A stretch of 36,193 bases of DNA from Oleispira sp. (GTDB taxonomy: Bacteria; Pseudomonadota; Gammaproteobacteria; Pseudomonadales; Oceanobacteraceae), in NCBI GenBank assembly GCA_016765295.1, contig JAESQF010000129.1:36351-72543 (forward strand). Reading direction: 5' to 3'. The position numbers and the translations under genes are program-made. The notes beneath the pieces were generated by a model. The model made no database searches. It saw nothing but the letters and a program-made list of their open reading frames with translations, and was not told where the DNA came from. Below, piece by piece: positions 8,113-17,978 of this stretch; the stretch's first letter is position 1, and the number at the start of each line of letters is the position of its first letter.

Positions 8113-9393
8113 TTAGATATCTTCAAGCTGCTTCTCTGGCATGCAATGGTTATTTAATGTTGCCATCTGTATACATATTAATAGCAAGAATAAAGTTAAA
8201 GACGATGCTCTATGCGCAGGTACATCGGTTAACCCACACAGAATAAAGCCAAAACAAATTGATAGACCAATAATGGCTAATTCATTGTTTTTTATTTTTG
8301 TTACAAATAACAGTGTGGGGTAAAGAATAAAGAATAAAACCATTGTCCCAAAAATAAGTCCCATGCTTAGCCATGCTTGTATGAAGTCATTATGCATATG
8401 ATCAAATTGAATCACTGTATTTGTATTGATGTTAATACGTTTCTCTTGATCTAAGATTGCGAAGTATTCGATATAACTTCCTGGGCCAATACCGATTAAA
8501 GGATGATCAGTCATAGCAACAAGTGATGCTTCCCACATGTCTAAGCGGATTCCTGTCGGAGTGGATTGACGTTTTCCCTCTTCAAAGGCAGTAGAAATAT
8601 TATTTATGCCATGCTGAAAGCGACCCTTAATATTATCTAATAGCTCTGACTGCGAAAGGAATAAAGTGATAATGGTGCAGAAGGCTAGAAAAATAAGTAA
8701 AGAATATTTTTTACCGTTACTTGGTGAAGATGCAAGTAAGTAATGAGAAAATAAAATCACCAATACTATAACATTTGCAATAATTGGTCCTCGACTACCA
8801 GTAAAGAGCGTCGCAAAGAAGCCCGCGCATATTGCAATAAAGCATAAGCTCACTATTCCCCACTTCTTATGTGTTAAGTTTTTAAAAAACTCAGCGCTGA
8901 TCCAGCTAGTTAATATAACCATGCAAGATGCGTAAATTATCGGCATATTCAGGAAGCCAGAAGTTCTATGGGCTGGGTTACCACTAGATATAAAATCAAT
9001 AATTCCTGAACTCGCCATAGCAATGCAAGAAAATATTCCAGTATATAAAACAATCTGCTTATCACTACTTTCAATTTTTAATGATGGCAGAATAATTGAG
9101 AAATATAATACTGGGTAGAACATGCTTGAAAAATGCCGCTCAGATATTGGATTGTTATATATCATGAAATAAACGAAAGTTATTGTTGCGCTAATCAATA
9201 ATGCAATAACCATTCTGATAGTTAGTTTGTTAAAAGATATATTTTCTAGGGATCTATCTTTAATGGCGAATAAAATATTAATAATTGATAGAAAAGCAGC
9301 CAAATGAATAAATGCTTTAGCAACATGGTAGTGTAGCCCATAGCTAGCTAAGGCCAGTAGAAGGGAGTAAAGAACGCATCTTTTAATCTTCAT
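8113..9393 (-). CDS. O-antigen ligase / Wzy-type polymerase family membrane protein
   Basis: A 426-residue polytopic inner-membrane protein with about ten to twelve hydrophobic segments. The Wzy_C family features are present: an arginine in a mid-protein helix start (LFTGSRGPIIANVI), and a large periplasmic loop with RLDMWEASLVAMTDHPLIGIGPGSY followed by DHMHNDFIQAWLSMGLIFG, whose His is the residue usually essential in WaaL ligases. The family joins O-antigen to lipid A-core or polymerises O-units in the periplasm. The adjacent LPS kinase genes make WaaL the better guess, but sequence alone does not separate ligase from polymerase. TATAGGT precedes the ATG at suitable spacing. Confidence 0.85.
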   Translation of the reverse strand: MKIKRCVLYSLLLALASYGLHYHVAKAFIHLAAFLSIINILFAIKDRSLENISFNKLTIRMVIALLISATITFVYFMIYNNPISERHFSSMFYPVLYFSIILPSLKIESSDKQIVLYTGIFSCIAMASSGIIDFISSGNPAHRTSGFLNMPIIYASCMVILTSWISAEFFKNLTHKKWGIVSLCFIAICAGFFATLFTGSRGPIIANVIVLVILFSHYLLASSPSNGKKYSLLIFLAFCTIITLFLSQSELLDNIKGRFQHGINNISTAFEEGKRQSTPTGIRLDMWEASLVAMTDHPLIGIGPGSYIEYFAILDQEKRININTNTVIQFDHMHNDFIQAWLSMGLIFGTMVLFFILYPTLLFVTKIKNNELAIIGLSICFGFILCGLTDVPAHRASSLTLFLLLICIQMATLNNHCMPEKQLEDI

Positions 9394-9430
9394 AGTAATA
9401 CCTATACTTGGAAAGTATATATTGAATATT

Positions 9431-10132
9431 TTAACTATCGGTTTTTAGTATAAGTTCTTGGAACATAATTGTTTCTTTTTCGGACAATGTGTTACCTCGA
9501 TCATTACAGTAAAAAATAAACCGGTTTATTGAATGATTGAACTTGTCTCTAAACTTGCTTTCATTGAGTTTGTTATAGGTTGTGACGCCAGGATCAATCC
9601 AAGTAATATCCCCCAGTTCATTGGAAAATACATTGTCTAGGTGAAAGTCAGAAAATACAATGCGATGATCCCGCATTTCTTTAAGTCCACGATAGACGGA
9701 GGACATTATTTTTCCACGCATTATTTCATCAATAGCATTGTCTGTAATTAGCTTGGACAACTCTTGAAAACCAGACAATGAGAGATTCTCCATTATGTAG
9801 TATCCAAGGTATTCATGTTTTTTGTTGGGTATTATACCAAAACCCACTTCATGAATTATCGGGACGGTTAGTCCTAATTGTTGTAATAACTCACTGCCTT
9901 TGATTTCTTTAGTTATGCGGCTGTGGTTCCAAAGGAGTTTGATATATTCATGCCAGCTTCTAGCCCTGATGAATTTAATAATTAACTCTGATTCTTTGAG
10001 AGTACCGACAAGAGAAGGGATGTGATCGACTAGTATATTATTTAATATATGATGCTGAGGAACTGGGTTGTGTCTTGTGGTAAGAAAAAGCTGTGATTTC
10101 TTTCCTTGAATATCGAAAGCTGAAAATTTCAA
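9431..10132 (-). CDS. LPS core kinase of the WaaP/RfaY (Kdo/heptose kinase) type
   Basis: A 233-residue protein with the small kinase fold of LPS core kinases. It has a basic segment WNHSRITKEIKGSELLQQLG, where a Lys/Glu pair would bind ATP. The catalytic loop is IVFSDFHLDNVFSN, with a D-x-H-x-D-N arrangement, followed by ITWIDPG as the metal-binding DFG-like Asp. These enzymes phosphorylate heptose or Kdo in the inner core and so strengthen the outer membrane. Translation probably starts at TTG 10132, two bases after the YrbL-like stop, with AGG just upstream. The family level is fairly sure; RfaP, RfaY or KdkA-type specificity is not resolved. Confidence 0.75.
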   Translation of the reverse strand: MKFSAFDIQGKKSQLFLTTRHNPVPQHHILNNILVDHIPSLVGTLKESELIIKFIRARSWHEYIKLLWNHSRITKEIKGSELLQQLGLTVPIIHEVGFGIIPNKKHEYLGYYIMENLSLSGFQELSKLITDNAIDEIMRGKIMSSVYRGLKEMRDHRIVFSDFHLDNVFSNELGDITWIDPGVTTYNKLNESKFRDKFNHSINRFIFYCNDRGNTLSEKETIMFQELILKTDS

Positions 10133-10134
10133 AA

Positions 10135-10716
10135 TTAAGAACCTGTCTTATTTAGTGACTTTTCAATTCTAGCGAGTTTTATATCTAAGCTTTTCCATGC
10201 TTTGATAATTGCCGAATTAATCAGACTGGTGAAGCGAATTGTTAATGGATTAATATTAGAATTACCAATTCCATCAATAACGATTAAATTAATGCCTTTA
10301 GTTGTATTTTGGCAAATGATGTTTGATGGGCTAATGTCACGGATGCAAATACCACTGCTCAATAGATATTCTTGTAGCATTTCTAACTTTGGTTGAATGT
10401 CCTTGATGGTGAAGATTTGTTTTTCTAGGCTTTCTCTTAAGGTTAGAGATATCTTTCCATCCTTATTTCTAACCAGTTCAAAGCAAAATCCAATTCCTTG
10501 GTTTGTTTTTACCTTGCCCAAAAAAACTGAAATCTGAGACATATCGACACCTCTCTTTTTGAGAAAAGAAAAATATCGAACTTCTCGTCGTGATTGTTTG
10601 TGAGAGCTGATAGAAACTTTAATGCATTGTTCTTTGATCGTAGGGTGCTCATAACAGATGCGGTCACGCCCTGTCCCTATAATTAAATCATCTGATAGTT
10701 GAATTGTTTCTGACAC
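10135..10716 (-). CDS. YrbL-family kinase-fold protein
   Basis: A 193-residue protein that resembles E. coli YrbL, a PhoP-regulated protein of unknown function with a kinase-like fold. The YrbL hallmarks are near the N-terminus: IIGTGRDRICYEHP, CIKVSIS and RREVRYFSFLKKRG. The putative catalytic loop is GICIRDISPSNIICQ, with the Asp and Asn spaced as in kinases, and VIDGIGNSN follows as the metal-loop Asp. The start is GTG 10716, with AGG overlapping the previous gene's TAG stop. It sits directly upstream of an RfaY-like LPS kinase, so a phosphotransfer role on LPS is plausible but unproven. Confidence 0.75.
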   Translation of the reverse strand: MSETIQLSDDLIIGTGRDRICYEHPTIKEQCIKVSISSHKQSRREVRYFSFLKKRGVDMSQISVFLGKVKTNQGIGFCFELVRNKDGKISLTLRESLEKQIFTIKDIQPKLEMLQEYLLSSGICIRDISPSNIICQNTTKGINLIVIDGIGNSNINPLTIRFTSLINSAIIKAWKSLDIKLARIEKSLNKTGS

Positions 10717-10727
10717 AGAGACGATAC

Positions 10728-11807
10728 CTATAGGTTCTTTAGAGTATGTATATCTTCAACGTTCACCATATCGATCTCAAGGGATGAATATAAAGAAGAG
10801 AAAAGTTTTGAGATCGAAGCTTTATTTTCTAGCGCTGCGATCACTTTTAAATCAGGGCGCAACCAGCGTGCATTGAGTAATACACTGGAAAAATCCCCTA
10901 TGATAGTTCTGTTTTTGGGAAAAATTAATAACAGAGCTTCAAAATTAACCTGACTAGGAATTAGCTGGCAACCTGCCTCTTGTAAATTTAAAGCATCAAC
11001 CTGGCTATCTCTTGGATGATATTTCACTGCGACATTTTTATTTTTCTCTTTCAGCTGAATAATCAAGTTAAGAATAGAAGACTTATACATTTGATTCTGC
11101 GCAATGATAGACTCATGAGGCAGTGCAATTAAAACATCAACAGCGCTAACAGTATCTGAATTCATACCTTTGGCCGAGAGTAGCTGCTTAGAAAACTCAT
11201 TTAAGCTCGGGGATTCTAACCACTCTGGATCTATCGCTACGACTTCCTTCTGTTTAAGAAGAGGATGTATTAGCTTTGGAAAGGCAACATAAATAGAGGA
11301 AATCCAATCTGAACCGCCGATGGTTATTGGGTTTTTCCACCACATTCCATATACCAATTTTTTAACCCAGTTATCAACAATAGCATCTTGAAATGACTGA
11401 GACTGCTCCCTGCCAATATAAGTATAAGTGCCTTCATCAATATAATGCCCTTTGGCTCCACCGTACTGCTGGCTTCTATGCATACAGTATTGGAATTCAA
11501 TACGACGATCGTTGCCTATATGGATATCAGTAGGCTTAAATTCTGCTATTAACTGAGCAAGCTGTTTGAAGGTTTTTTGTCTAGAGCTGCGTTTCTTTAA
11601 TAAGCCTTTAATGCGCCCAGGAAATATGTGAACTTCTTCAAAAGGAGAGCTTTCCCACAGATTAATTTGTTGAAGATAAAAGTTATCTTCAACCTCGGCT
11701 TGATCAATAAAAATTAGAATGTTCTTTTTATCGCTATGTTGTAAGGCAATAGCCGAGCTAAGGAAGAGATGAAGTGGTGTCGATACCAAATAAAATGCAC
11801 ATTCACG
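10728..11807 (-). CDS. Putative sialyltransferase-like glycosyltransferase (GT52-like)
   Basis: The protein has about 359 residues from ATG 11807 (MRECAFYLVSTPLHLFLS). The opening strand-loop with S/T-P-L is typical of bacterial sialyl- and polysialyltransferase-like folds, as are the later HIGNDRRIEFQY and YIDEGTYTYIG. The C-terminal part has VAVKYHPRD and a Ser-Ser pair near the end (IGDFSSVLL), a pattern also seen in that clan. I therefore suggest a GT52-type or related enzyme capping a surface glycan; the assignment is tentative. The frame is open to a TTG at 11912, but the extra 35 residues are basic and unlike the family, and that TTG lies inside a perfect hairpin. I therefore prefer ATG 11807. 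The gene ends 11 nt before the YrbL-like gene. Confidence 0.6.
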   Translation of the reverse strand, partial: RECAFYLVSTPLHLFLSSAIALQHSDKKNILIFIDQAEVEDNFYLQQINLWESSPFEEVHIFPGRIKGLLKKRSSRQKTFKQLAQLIAEFKPTDIHIGNDRRIEFQYCMHRSQQYGGAKGHYIDEGTYTYIGREQSQSFQDAIVDNWVKKLVYGMWWKNPITIGGSDWISSIYVAFPKLIHPLLKQKEVVAIDPEWLESPSLNEFSKQLLSAKGMNSDTVSAVDVLIALPHESIIAQNQMYKSSILNLIIQLKEKNKNVAVKYHPRDSQVDALNLQEAGCQLIPSQVNFEALLLIFPKNRTIIGDFSSVLLNARWLRPDLKVIAALENKASISKLFSSLYSSLEIDMVNVEDIHTLKNL

Positions 11808-11888
11808 CATAAATCGGCTTAGCCTCGTCAAAGTTGGCAGGGAATAAAATAAAGATTTTACAGCTCTTTGAGGGGATGTTCTAGGTTT

Positions 11889-11923
11889 TATACAATACCT
11901 TGCAAGATGCAAGGTATTGTATA
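11889..11923 (-). terminator. Perfect 16-bp stem-loop just downstream of ahcY
   Basis: The arms TATACAATACCTTGCA (11889-11904) and its exact complement (11908-11923) flank a 3-nt loop. The element starts 13 nt after the ahcY stop on the - strand. No T tract follows on either strand, so it is not a classical Rho-independent terminator. It could be a 3'-end stabilising hairpin, an attenuating structure before the LPS genes, or a protein-binding palindrome. Confidence 0.5.
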
Positions 11924-11936
11924 ACTAGCAGGTGTA

Positions 11937-13334
11937 TTAGTACTTATAAGATTCAGGCTTATAAGGACCTTCAACAGGAACCTTGATGTAATCCGCTTGC
12001 TCTTGAGTCAGTGTAGTCAATACACCACCAAAACCCGCAACCATGTCAGCCGCTACTTCTTCATCTAACTTCTTCGGTAGAACTCGAACGTAGATGTTTT
12101 CAGATTTTTCAGCTTCTGCAAGATCAGCAAACTTAGCATCCCAAAGATACATCTGAGCCAATACCTGGTTAGCAAAAGAGCCATCCATAATACGGCTTGG
12201 GTGACCCGTTGCGTTACCTAGGTTTACTAGACGGCCTTCAGAAAGAAGGATCAAATGATCGTTACCTTCGCCACGAATGATCTTGTGAACCTGAGGCTTG
12301 ATCTCTTTCCATTCCCAGTTTTCACGCATAAACGCCGTATCGATTTCGTTATCGAAGTGACCGATATTACAAACAACTGCGCCAGATTTTAGTGCCTGAA
12401 GCATATATTTATCACATACATCAGCGTTACCGGTAGTGGTTACGAGTAAATCTGTTTTTGATAAAAGGTCTTTATTGATGCCTTCCAATGTTCTTGTATT
12501 AATGCCATCGATGTAAGGAGACACAACTTCAAAGCCGTCCATGCAGGCCTGCATCGCACAGATTGGATCGATTTCAGAAATACGAACAATCATGCCTTCT
12601 TGGTTCAGTGATTGAGCAGAACCTTTACCTACATCACCATAACCGATAACCAAGGCTTTCTTGCCGGCAAGAAGGTGATCAGTACCACGCTTGATGGCAT
12701 CGTTCAAAGAATGACGGCAGCCGTACTTGTTATCGTTCTTAGATTTAGTCACTGCATCGTTTACGTTGATGGCTGGAACCTTAAGCTCGCCTTTCTCCAT
12801 CATGTCTAATAAACGATGCACACCCGTAGTAGTTTCTTCAGAAATACCGTGGATAGCTGGCAGCATCTGTGGGAACTTGTTATGCACCATTTCAGTCAGG
12901 TCACCACCATCATCAAGAATGATGTTGGCATCCCAAACTTTATCAGAACCTGTTCCAGCTAAAATAGTCTGTTCAATACACCATAAGAATTCTTCGTCTG
13001 TTTCGCCTTTCCAAGCAAAAACAGGAACACCCGCAGCGGCAACGGCAGCGGCAGCGTGGTCTTGGGTAGAGAAAATGTTGCAAGAAGACCAGCGCACGTC
13101 TGCGCCAAGGTCGACTAAAGTTTCAATCAATACAGCAGTCTGAATAGTCATGTGGATACAACCCATGATCTTCGCGCCAGCTAAAGGTTGAGTCGCTTTA
13201 TATTTAGTACGCAATGCCATCAACGCTGGCATTTCGCCTTCAGCGATATCAATTTCCATACGGCCCCAATCTGCATCGGCTTTGAAAGCTTCCGGGGTTT
13301 TTGCTGCAACACTATAATCTGTAAAGGTAGTCAT
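11937..13334 (-). CDS. ahcY: Adenosylhomocysteinase (SAH hydrolase)
   Basis: A 465-residue cytosolic enzyme that splits S-adenosylhomocysteine to adenosine and homocysteine, relieving product inhibition of methyltransferases. Family signatures are [26 protein letters not shown], the NAD-binding glycine motif [26 protein letters not shown], and a C-terminus ending in KY as usual for the tetramer-swapping tail. Length is normal for bacterial AhcY. It starts at ATG 13334 with AGAGAAAG upstream, 54 nt after metK, so it is the last gene of a regulator-metK-ahcY operon. Control is likely from the palindrome before the ArsR-type gene. Confidence 0.97.
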   Translation of the reverse strand: MTTFTDYSVAAKTPEAFKADADWGRMEIDIAEGEMPALMALRTKYKATQPLAGAKIMGCIHMTIQTAVLIETLVDLGADVRWSSCNIFSTQDHAAAAVAAAGVPVFAWKGETDEEFLWCIEQTILAGTGSDKVWDANIILDDGGDLTEMVHNKFPQMLPAIHGISEETTTGVHRLLDMMEKGELKVPAINVNDAVTKSKNDNKYGCRHSLNDAIKRGTDHLLAGKKALVIGYGDVGKGSAQSLNQEGMIVRISEIDPICAMQACMDGFEVVSPYIDGINTRTLEGINKDLLSKTDLLVTTTGNADVCDKYMLQALKSGAVVCNIGHFDNEIDTAFMRENWEWKEIKPQVHKIIRGEGNDHLILLSEGRLVNLGNATGHPSRIMDGSFANQVLAQMYLWDAKFADLAEAEKSENIYVRVLPKKLDEEVAADMVAGFGGVLTTLTQEQADYIKVPVEGPYKPESYKY

Positions 13335-13388
13335 ATTCTTTCTCTTAAATTCTATTAATTAGATAGCTGTTAATTCGTTTTCTATTTA

Positions 13389-14606
13389 TTAGGAATATAC
13401 GTTTGCTGCAGTTTTTAGCGCATCAATTTTATCGGTACGTTCCCACGTGAAAGCAGTGAAAGTCTTAGACTTCTTCTCACCACGATCTTCATATTCGTAG
13501 GTATGTTCATATGGCTCGCGACCAAAGTGACCGTAAGCTGCAGTGATCTGATACATAGGGTTCAATAATTCTAGCTGGTTTTGAATGGCATACGGACGCA
13601 AGTCGAAAACTTCACGAATCACTTTCGCCAATTCGATATCAGTAATCTTGCCGGTACCAAAAGTATTCACCGAAATTGACGTTGGCTGAGCAACACCAAT
13701 GGCATAAGATACTTGAATCTCGCAGCGCTCAGCTAATTCAGCGGCAACGATATTCTTTGCCACATAACGACCCATGTAAGCCGCAGAGCGATCTACTTTT
13801 GAAGGATCTTTACCAGAGAAAGCACCGCCACCGTGACGAGCCGTGCCGCCATAAGTATCAACAATGATCTTACGACCGGTAAGGCCAGCATCACCAACAG
13901 GTCCGCCAATAACGAAGTTACCGGTTGGGTTGATGTGGTAAAGCGTATCTTCAGTTAACCATTCCGTCGGTAAGACAGGCTTGATGATGTTTTCTAAAAC
14001 CGCTTCGCGTAAATCTTCTAGCGAGATGCTTGGATCGTGCTGGGTGGAAAGTACCACCGCATCAACAACCGGATGAGCACCTTCATAATTGATCGTCACC
14101 TGAGATTTAGCATCGGGGCGCAACCAAGGAAGGGTACCGTTGGTGCGCAATTCAGCTTGGCGTTGAACCAATAGGTGAGCGTAATAAATAGGAGCAGGCA
14201 TTAACGACTCAGTCTCGTTGGTAGCGTAACCAAACATCAAACCTTGGTCGCCGGCGCCTTGATCTTCTGGTTTAGAGCGATCAACACCCTGATTAATATC
14301 CACAGACTGCTTACCAATACCGTTAAGCACGGCACAAGTTGCGCCGTCAAAACCAACATCAGAACTGTTATAACCGATGCCTGTAATAACATTACGCACT
14401 ATTTCTTCAAGGTCGACGTAACAAGATGTTGTTACTTCGCCCGCGACAATCGCCATGCCGGTTTTAACCATTGTTTCCACAGCAACACGGGCATGGGGGT
14501 CACGGGCAATAATGGCATCCAGCACCGCATCAGATATCTGATCGGCTACTTTATCTGGGTGTCCTTCTGAAACTGACTCAGAAGTAAAAATTGAATATTC
14601 GTTCAT
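13389..14606 (-). CDS. metK: S-adenosylmethionine synthetase
   Basis: A 405-residue enzyme making SAM from methionine and ATP. Signatures are [19 protein letters not shown] at the N-terminus, [15 protein letters not shown] in the middle and [19 protein letters not shown] toward the C-terminus, with the catalytic His and metal and phosphate ligands in place. The frame is open 27 codons further upstream, but ATG 14606 (protein start [10 protein letters not shown]) is preceded by GGAG at 6 nt and matches the family N-terminus. It lies 34 nt after the ArsR-methyltransferase gene and 54 nt before ahcY, which supports one SAM-cycle operon. No riboswitch-like structure was seen in the short leader. 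Confidence 0.97.
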   Translation of the reverse strand: MNEYSIFTSESVSEGHPDKVADQISDAVLDAIIARDPHARVAVETMVKTGMAIVAGEVTTSCYVDLEEIVRNVITGIGYNSSDVGFDGATCAVLNGIGKQSVDINQGVDRSKPEDQGAGDQGLMFGYATNETESLMPAPIYYAHLLVQRQAELRTNGTLPWLRPDAKSQVTINYEGAHPVVDAVVLSTQHDPSISLEDLREAVLENIIKPVLPTEWLTEDTLYHINPTGNFVIGGPVGDAGLTGRKIIVDTYGGTARHGGGAFSGKDPSKVDRSAAYMGRYVAKNIVAAELAERCEIQVSYAIGVAQPTSISVNTFGTGKITDIELAKVIREVFDLRPYAIQNQLELLNPMYQITAAYGHFGREPYEHTYEYEDRGEKKSKTFTAFTWERTDKIDALKTAANVYS

Positions 14607-14640
14607 TGTGTCTCCTATTATATCTATAGTAGCTAAAGCC

Positions 14641-15645
14641 TTATGCTTCAGCGCGACGGAATGTTCTAAATTGGATTTGGAATCCATTTCGTAAAGCTAA
14701 AAACTGTGTTTGCTCTTCCTCTAACTGAGCTTCTTTGGCCCAGCTGGTTAAATCTTCGGGAGCAAACCCTAACCACAGATCACCACAAGATTCACGGGCC
14801 CAAGCTTGATCATGGGCGCATAAATCAGTAATTAATAAACAACCACCTGGCTTTAATAACTGAGCGCTGTGGTTAAAAATTTCTTTCGGTGCAGGCACAT
14901 GGTGCAGCACCATATTGCACGTCACTAAATCGGCCTGCACATTCTGTTCTAATGCTAGCTGACAATCGCCGTGCAATAAATTGATATTCTCAAGTTGCTG
15001 CTCAGTCACTTTAGCATTGGCTTTTTTCAGCATGGCTTTTGATACATCCAAACCAATCACTTGCTGAAAACGCTTCCCTAGCGCGGATAACAGCTCCCCT
15101 TCTCCTGGGCCAATTTCTAGCGCCGTATGGGTTTGGGGTAAATTCAGCGTAGCCACTAAATCCTCTAGGGTTTCACCATATTGCTCATGAGAGGCAATTA
15201 AATCTTGTTTCTGATGAAACTCAGCAGCGTGCTTAGTAAAAAACTCTTGAGAGTTTAATGCACGCTCTCGATACAGGTGTTGCAGGCGTTCATTAATAGA
15301 TTCAGCGAGGGCCAGTGTATCTAAGGTAGAAAATAAAACCTGAGTTAGATCAAACCAAGCAGCATTAGGAGTTCGAGTATTTGAGCTCTGGGAATTTCGG
15401 TTTAATAAGGCCCGACGATAAAAAATCGAATTACCTTCGCGCCTAGTGGTCACTAAGCCAGCGTTGGCCAAAATCTTTAAATGATGGCTCATGCTGCTTT
15501 GTTTAATTTCAAATAGCTGGCAAAGCTCCAAAACCCCAAACGAACCTTCACCCAGAATACGTAAAATATTCAGGCGTAATGGGTCGGCACTGGCTTTGGT
15601 ATGAGCCGCTAAGGCATCAATATGTGAAACTATTGTATCTAACAT
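14641..15645 (-). CDS. ArsR-family regulator fused to a SAM-dependent methyltransferase domain
   Basis: A 334-residue two-domain protein. Residues about 15-85 form a winged helix of ArsR type ([14 protein letters not shown], then [22 protein letters not shown], then REGNSIFYR). No metal-binding ELCVC-like cysteine motif is present. Residues about 170-330 form a class I methyltransferase, with motif [13 protein letters not shown], motif II acidic residue in [17 protein letters not shown] and [12 protein letters not shown]. It precedes metK and ahcY in one operon, and a palindrome covers its own promoter. It is therefore probably a SAM- or SAH-sensing regulator of this operon, similar in idea to SahR. 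Whether the methyltransferase domain is catalytic or only a sensor is unknown. Confidence 0.87.
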   Translation of the reverse strand: MLDTIVSHIDALAAHTKASADPLRLNILRILGEGSFGVLELCQLFEIKQSSMSHHLKILANAGLVTTRREGNSIFYRRALLNRNSQSSNTRTPNAAWFDLTQVLFSTLDTLALAESINERLQHLYRERALNSQEFFTKHAAEFHQKQDLIASHEQYGETLEDLVATLNLPQTHTALEIGPGEGELLSALGKRFQQVIGLDVSKAMLKKANAKVTEQQLENINLLHGDCQLALEQNVQADLVTCNMVLHHVPAPKEIFNHSAQLLKPGGCLLITDLCAHDQAWARESCGDLWLGFAPEDLTSWAKEAQLEEEQTQFLALRNGFQIQFRTFRRAEA

Positions 15646-15668
15646 GCGAGGCAGTTTAGCAGAAAGCG

Positions 15669-15698
15669 AACCTATATCAATTTATTTCGATATAGGTT
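15669..15698 (-). promoter_or_regulatory. Palindromic operator over the promoter of the ArsR-metK-ahcY operon
   Basis: Perfect 10-bp arms AACCTATATC (15669-15678) and GATATAGGTT (15689-15698) are separated by 10 bp. On the - strand a TTGAAA box (15698-15703) and a TGATAT box (15674-15679) lie 18 bp apart, so the palindrome covers both promoter elements. It lies about 23 bp upstream of the regulator's ATG. This is the layout expected for autorepression by the ArsR-type protein. Confidence 0.6.
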
Positions 15699-15778
15699 TT
15701 CAATAAGACTGATGTAATAAGCCAAAAAGAGTAGTCATATCCCCCTACTTTCTTGCCCCTGCTGCCCAATTAAGCGAC

Positions 15779-15792
15779 AATGGCGCGCCATT
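15779..15792. repeat. 14-bp perfect palindrome
   Basis: AATGGCGCGCCATT is self-complementary and GC-rich in an AT-rich gap, followed by TTT on the + strand. It lies between the divergent regulator and tkt genes. Without a loop it is a poor terminator, so a protein-binding site is possible. The rest of the gap (15700-15928) shows a plausible GGAGA ribosome binding site before tkt but no other clear signal. Confidence 0.35.
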
Positions 15793-15928
15793 TTTATCCG
15801 TCTGATTAATCTATTTGTCCAATGTGACAGTAGAGGCTGCAAAGTCAGCAGATCAGGCGCTGAAGGCTAGTCTTAGAAGCTAGCATCGAATTTCATTTTA
15901 AAAACCGTAATAGCCGGAGAGTCATTTC

Positions 15929-17923
15929 ATGACATCACGTACAGAGCTTGCCAATGCAATTCGCGCACTGAGCATGGATGCCGTTCAGAAAGCCAAATCT
16001 GGTCACCCAGGTGCACCCATGGGTATGGCTGATATTGCTGAAGTTCTATGGAATGACTTTTTAAAGCACAACCCAGAAAACCCAGAATGGGCTGATCGCG
16101 ACCGTTTCATCTTGTCGAACGGTCACGGTTCTATGTTGATCTATTCGCTATTACACCTATCTGGTTACGATCTTTCGATTGATGACTTGAAAAGCTTCCG
16201 TCAGATGGATTCTAAAACTCCGGGTCACCCAGAGTACGGTTATGCTCCTGGTATCGAAACAACGACGGGCCCATTAGGCCAAGGCATTGCTAACGGTGTG
16301 GGCATGGCGCTAGCTGAGAAGATTTTAGCTGCTCAGTTCAATAAACCGGGCCATGAAATCGTTGATCACAATACTTACGTATTCATGGGCGATGGCTGCA
16401 TGATGGAAGGTATTTCTCACGAATCTTGCTCTTTGGCGGGTACCTTAGGTCTAGGTAAGTTGATTGCTTTCTATGACGATAACGGCATCTCGATCGATGG
16501 TGAAGTTGAAGGTTGGTTCACTGACGATACAGTACAGCGCTTCCAGTCTTATGGCTGGCAGGTAATTCCGAAAGTAAATGGCCATGATCCAGAAGAGATC
16601 CGAGCGGCGATTGAAAACGCCAAAGAAAATCCAGATCAACCGACGTTGATTTGTTGCAAAACCATTATCGGTTTTGGCTCGCCAAACAAAGAAGGCAAAG
16701 AAGATTGCCACGGCGCACCACTAGGTGAAGAAGAAATCAAGCTGACCAAAGAACGTTTGGGTTGGAAGCACGGTGCTTTCGAAATTCCTGAAACTGTTTA
16801 TGAAGGTTGGAATGCTAAAGCTTCTGGCGCTGAAAAAGAAAGCAGCTGGAATGATAAGTTTGCTGCCTACACTACTGCATTTCCAGAATTAGCCGCTGAA
16901 TATAAGCGTCGTATTACTAACGAACTTCCTGCTGATTTCTCAGCTCATGCTGATGCTTACATCGCTGAGTGCCAAGAGAAAGGCGAAAGTATTGCTAGCC
17001 GCAAAGCGTCACAGAATGCGTTGAATTCTTTTGGTCCTAAGCTTCCTGAGTTTTTAGGCGGTTCTGCTGACTTAGCGGGTTCTAACCTGACACTTTGGAA
17101 AGGGTGTGAAGGTGTGAGTGCAGACGATGCTTCTGGTAACTACATGTTTTATGGCGTTCGTGAATTCGCCATGAGTGCGATGATGAACGGTATCGCTCTG
17201 CACAAGGGTTTCGTTCCTTACGGTGCAACTTTCTTAATGTTCATGGAATACGCGCGTAACGCGGTTCGTATGGCTGCATTAATGAAGCAGCGTGCCATTT
17301 TTGTTTATACTCACGATTCTATCGGTTTGGGTGAAGATGGCCCAACGCACCAGCCAGTTGAGCAGGTTGCGAGCTTACGTAATACACCTAACATGCACGC
17401 ATGGCGTCCATGTGATTCGGTTGAATCTGCGGTTTGTTGGAAGTCAGCAATTGAGCGTTTAGATGGCCCAAGTGCATTAATATTTTCTCGTCAGGCTTTG
17501 CCGCATCAAGAGCGTTCAGCGGCTCAGGTTGCAGATATTGCTAAGGGTGCTTACATCCTGAAAGATTCTGTAGGTACTCCAGAAGCTATTTTGATTGCTA
17601 CCGGTTCTGAAGTCGGTCTAGCAATGGACGCAGCGAAAGCACTCGAAGCGAAAGGCAAAAATATTCGCGTTGTGTCTATGCCTTGTGCTGAAATCTTTTG
17701 TAAGCAAGATGCCGCTTATATTGAATCGGTATTGCCAGCCTCTGTTGCCGCTCGTGTTGCGGTTGAAGCGTTGCACAAAGATTACTGGTACAAGTTTGTT
17801 GGCCTAAATGGCGCAATCGTCGGTATGGATACTTTCGGTGAATCAGCCCCTATCGCTGACTTGATGAAGCACTTTGGCTTTACTGTTGAGAAGGTTGTTG
17901 CTGCGGTAGAAGGCGTACTTTAA
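15929..17923 (+). CDS. tkt: Transketolase
   Basis: A 664-residue thiamine-diphosphate enzyme of the non-oxidative pentose phosphate pathway. It moves two-carbon units between ketose and aldose phosphates and so makes erythrose-4-phosphate. Signatures are [12 protein letters not shown] (about residues 25-36), [24 protein letters not shown], the ThDP/Mg motif GDGCMMEG followed by DDNGISIDG, and the pyrimidine-side motif [16 protein letters not shown]. Length is standard. ATG 15929 is preceded by GGAGA at 8 nt. It heads the run tkt-epd-pgk-lipoprotein-fba, divergent from the SAM-cycle operon, and stands 55 nt from epd. Confidence 0.97.
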   Translation: MTSRTELANAIRALSMDAVQKAKSGHPGAPMGMADIAEVLWNDFLKHNPENPEWADRDRFILSNGHGSMLIYSLLHLSGYDLSIDDLKSFRQMDSKTPGHPEYGYAPGIETTTGPLGQGIANGVGMALAEKILAAQFNKPGHEIVDHNTYVFMGDGCMMEGISHESCSLAGTLGLGKLIAFYDDNGISIDGEVEGWFTDDTVQRFQSYGWQVIPKVNGHDPEEIRAAIENAKENPDQPTLICCKTIIGFGSPNKEGKEDCHGAPLGEEEIKLTKERLGWKHGAFEIPETVYEGWNAKASGAEKESSWNDKFAAYTTAFPELAAEYKRRITNELPADFSAHADAYIAECQEKGESIASRKASQNALNSFGPKLPEFLGGSADLAGSNLTLWKGCEGVSADDASGNYMFYGVREFAMSAMMNGIALHKGFVPYGATFLMFMEYARNAVRMAALMKQRAIFVYTHDSIGLGEDGPTHQPVEQVASLRNTPNMHAWRPCDSVESAVCWKSAIERLDGPSALIFSRQALPHQERSAAQVADIAKGAYILKDSVGTPEAILIATGSEVGLAMDAAKALEAKGKNIRVVSMPCAEIFCKQDAAYIESVLPASVAARVAVEALHKDYWYKFVGLNGAIVGMDTFGESAPIADLMKHFGFTVEKVVAAVEGVL

Positions 17924-17978
17924 GTATTCCTTTCGTTAACGGACTAACAAGGTAGGGCTAGATGCAGGGTAAAACTAG

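Noticed and set aside
12727..13143. 138-codon open frame opposite ahcY
   Set aside because: It is antisense to a strongly conserved gene, with no domain or ribosome site.
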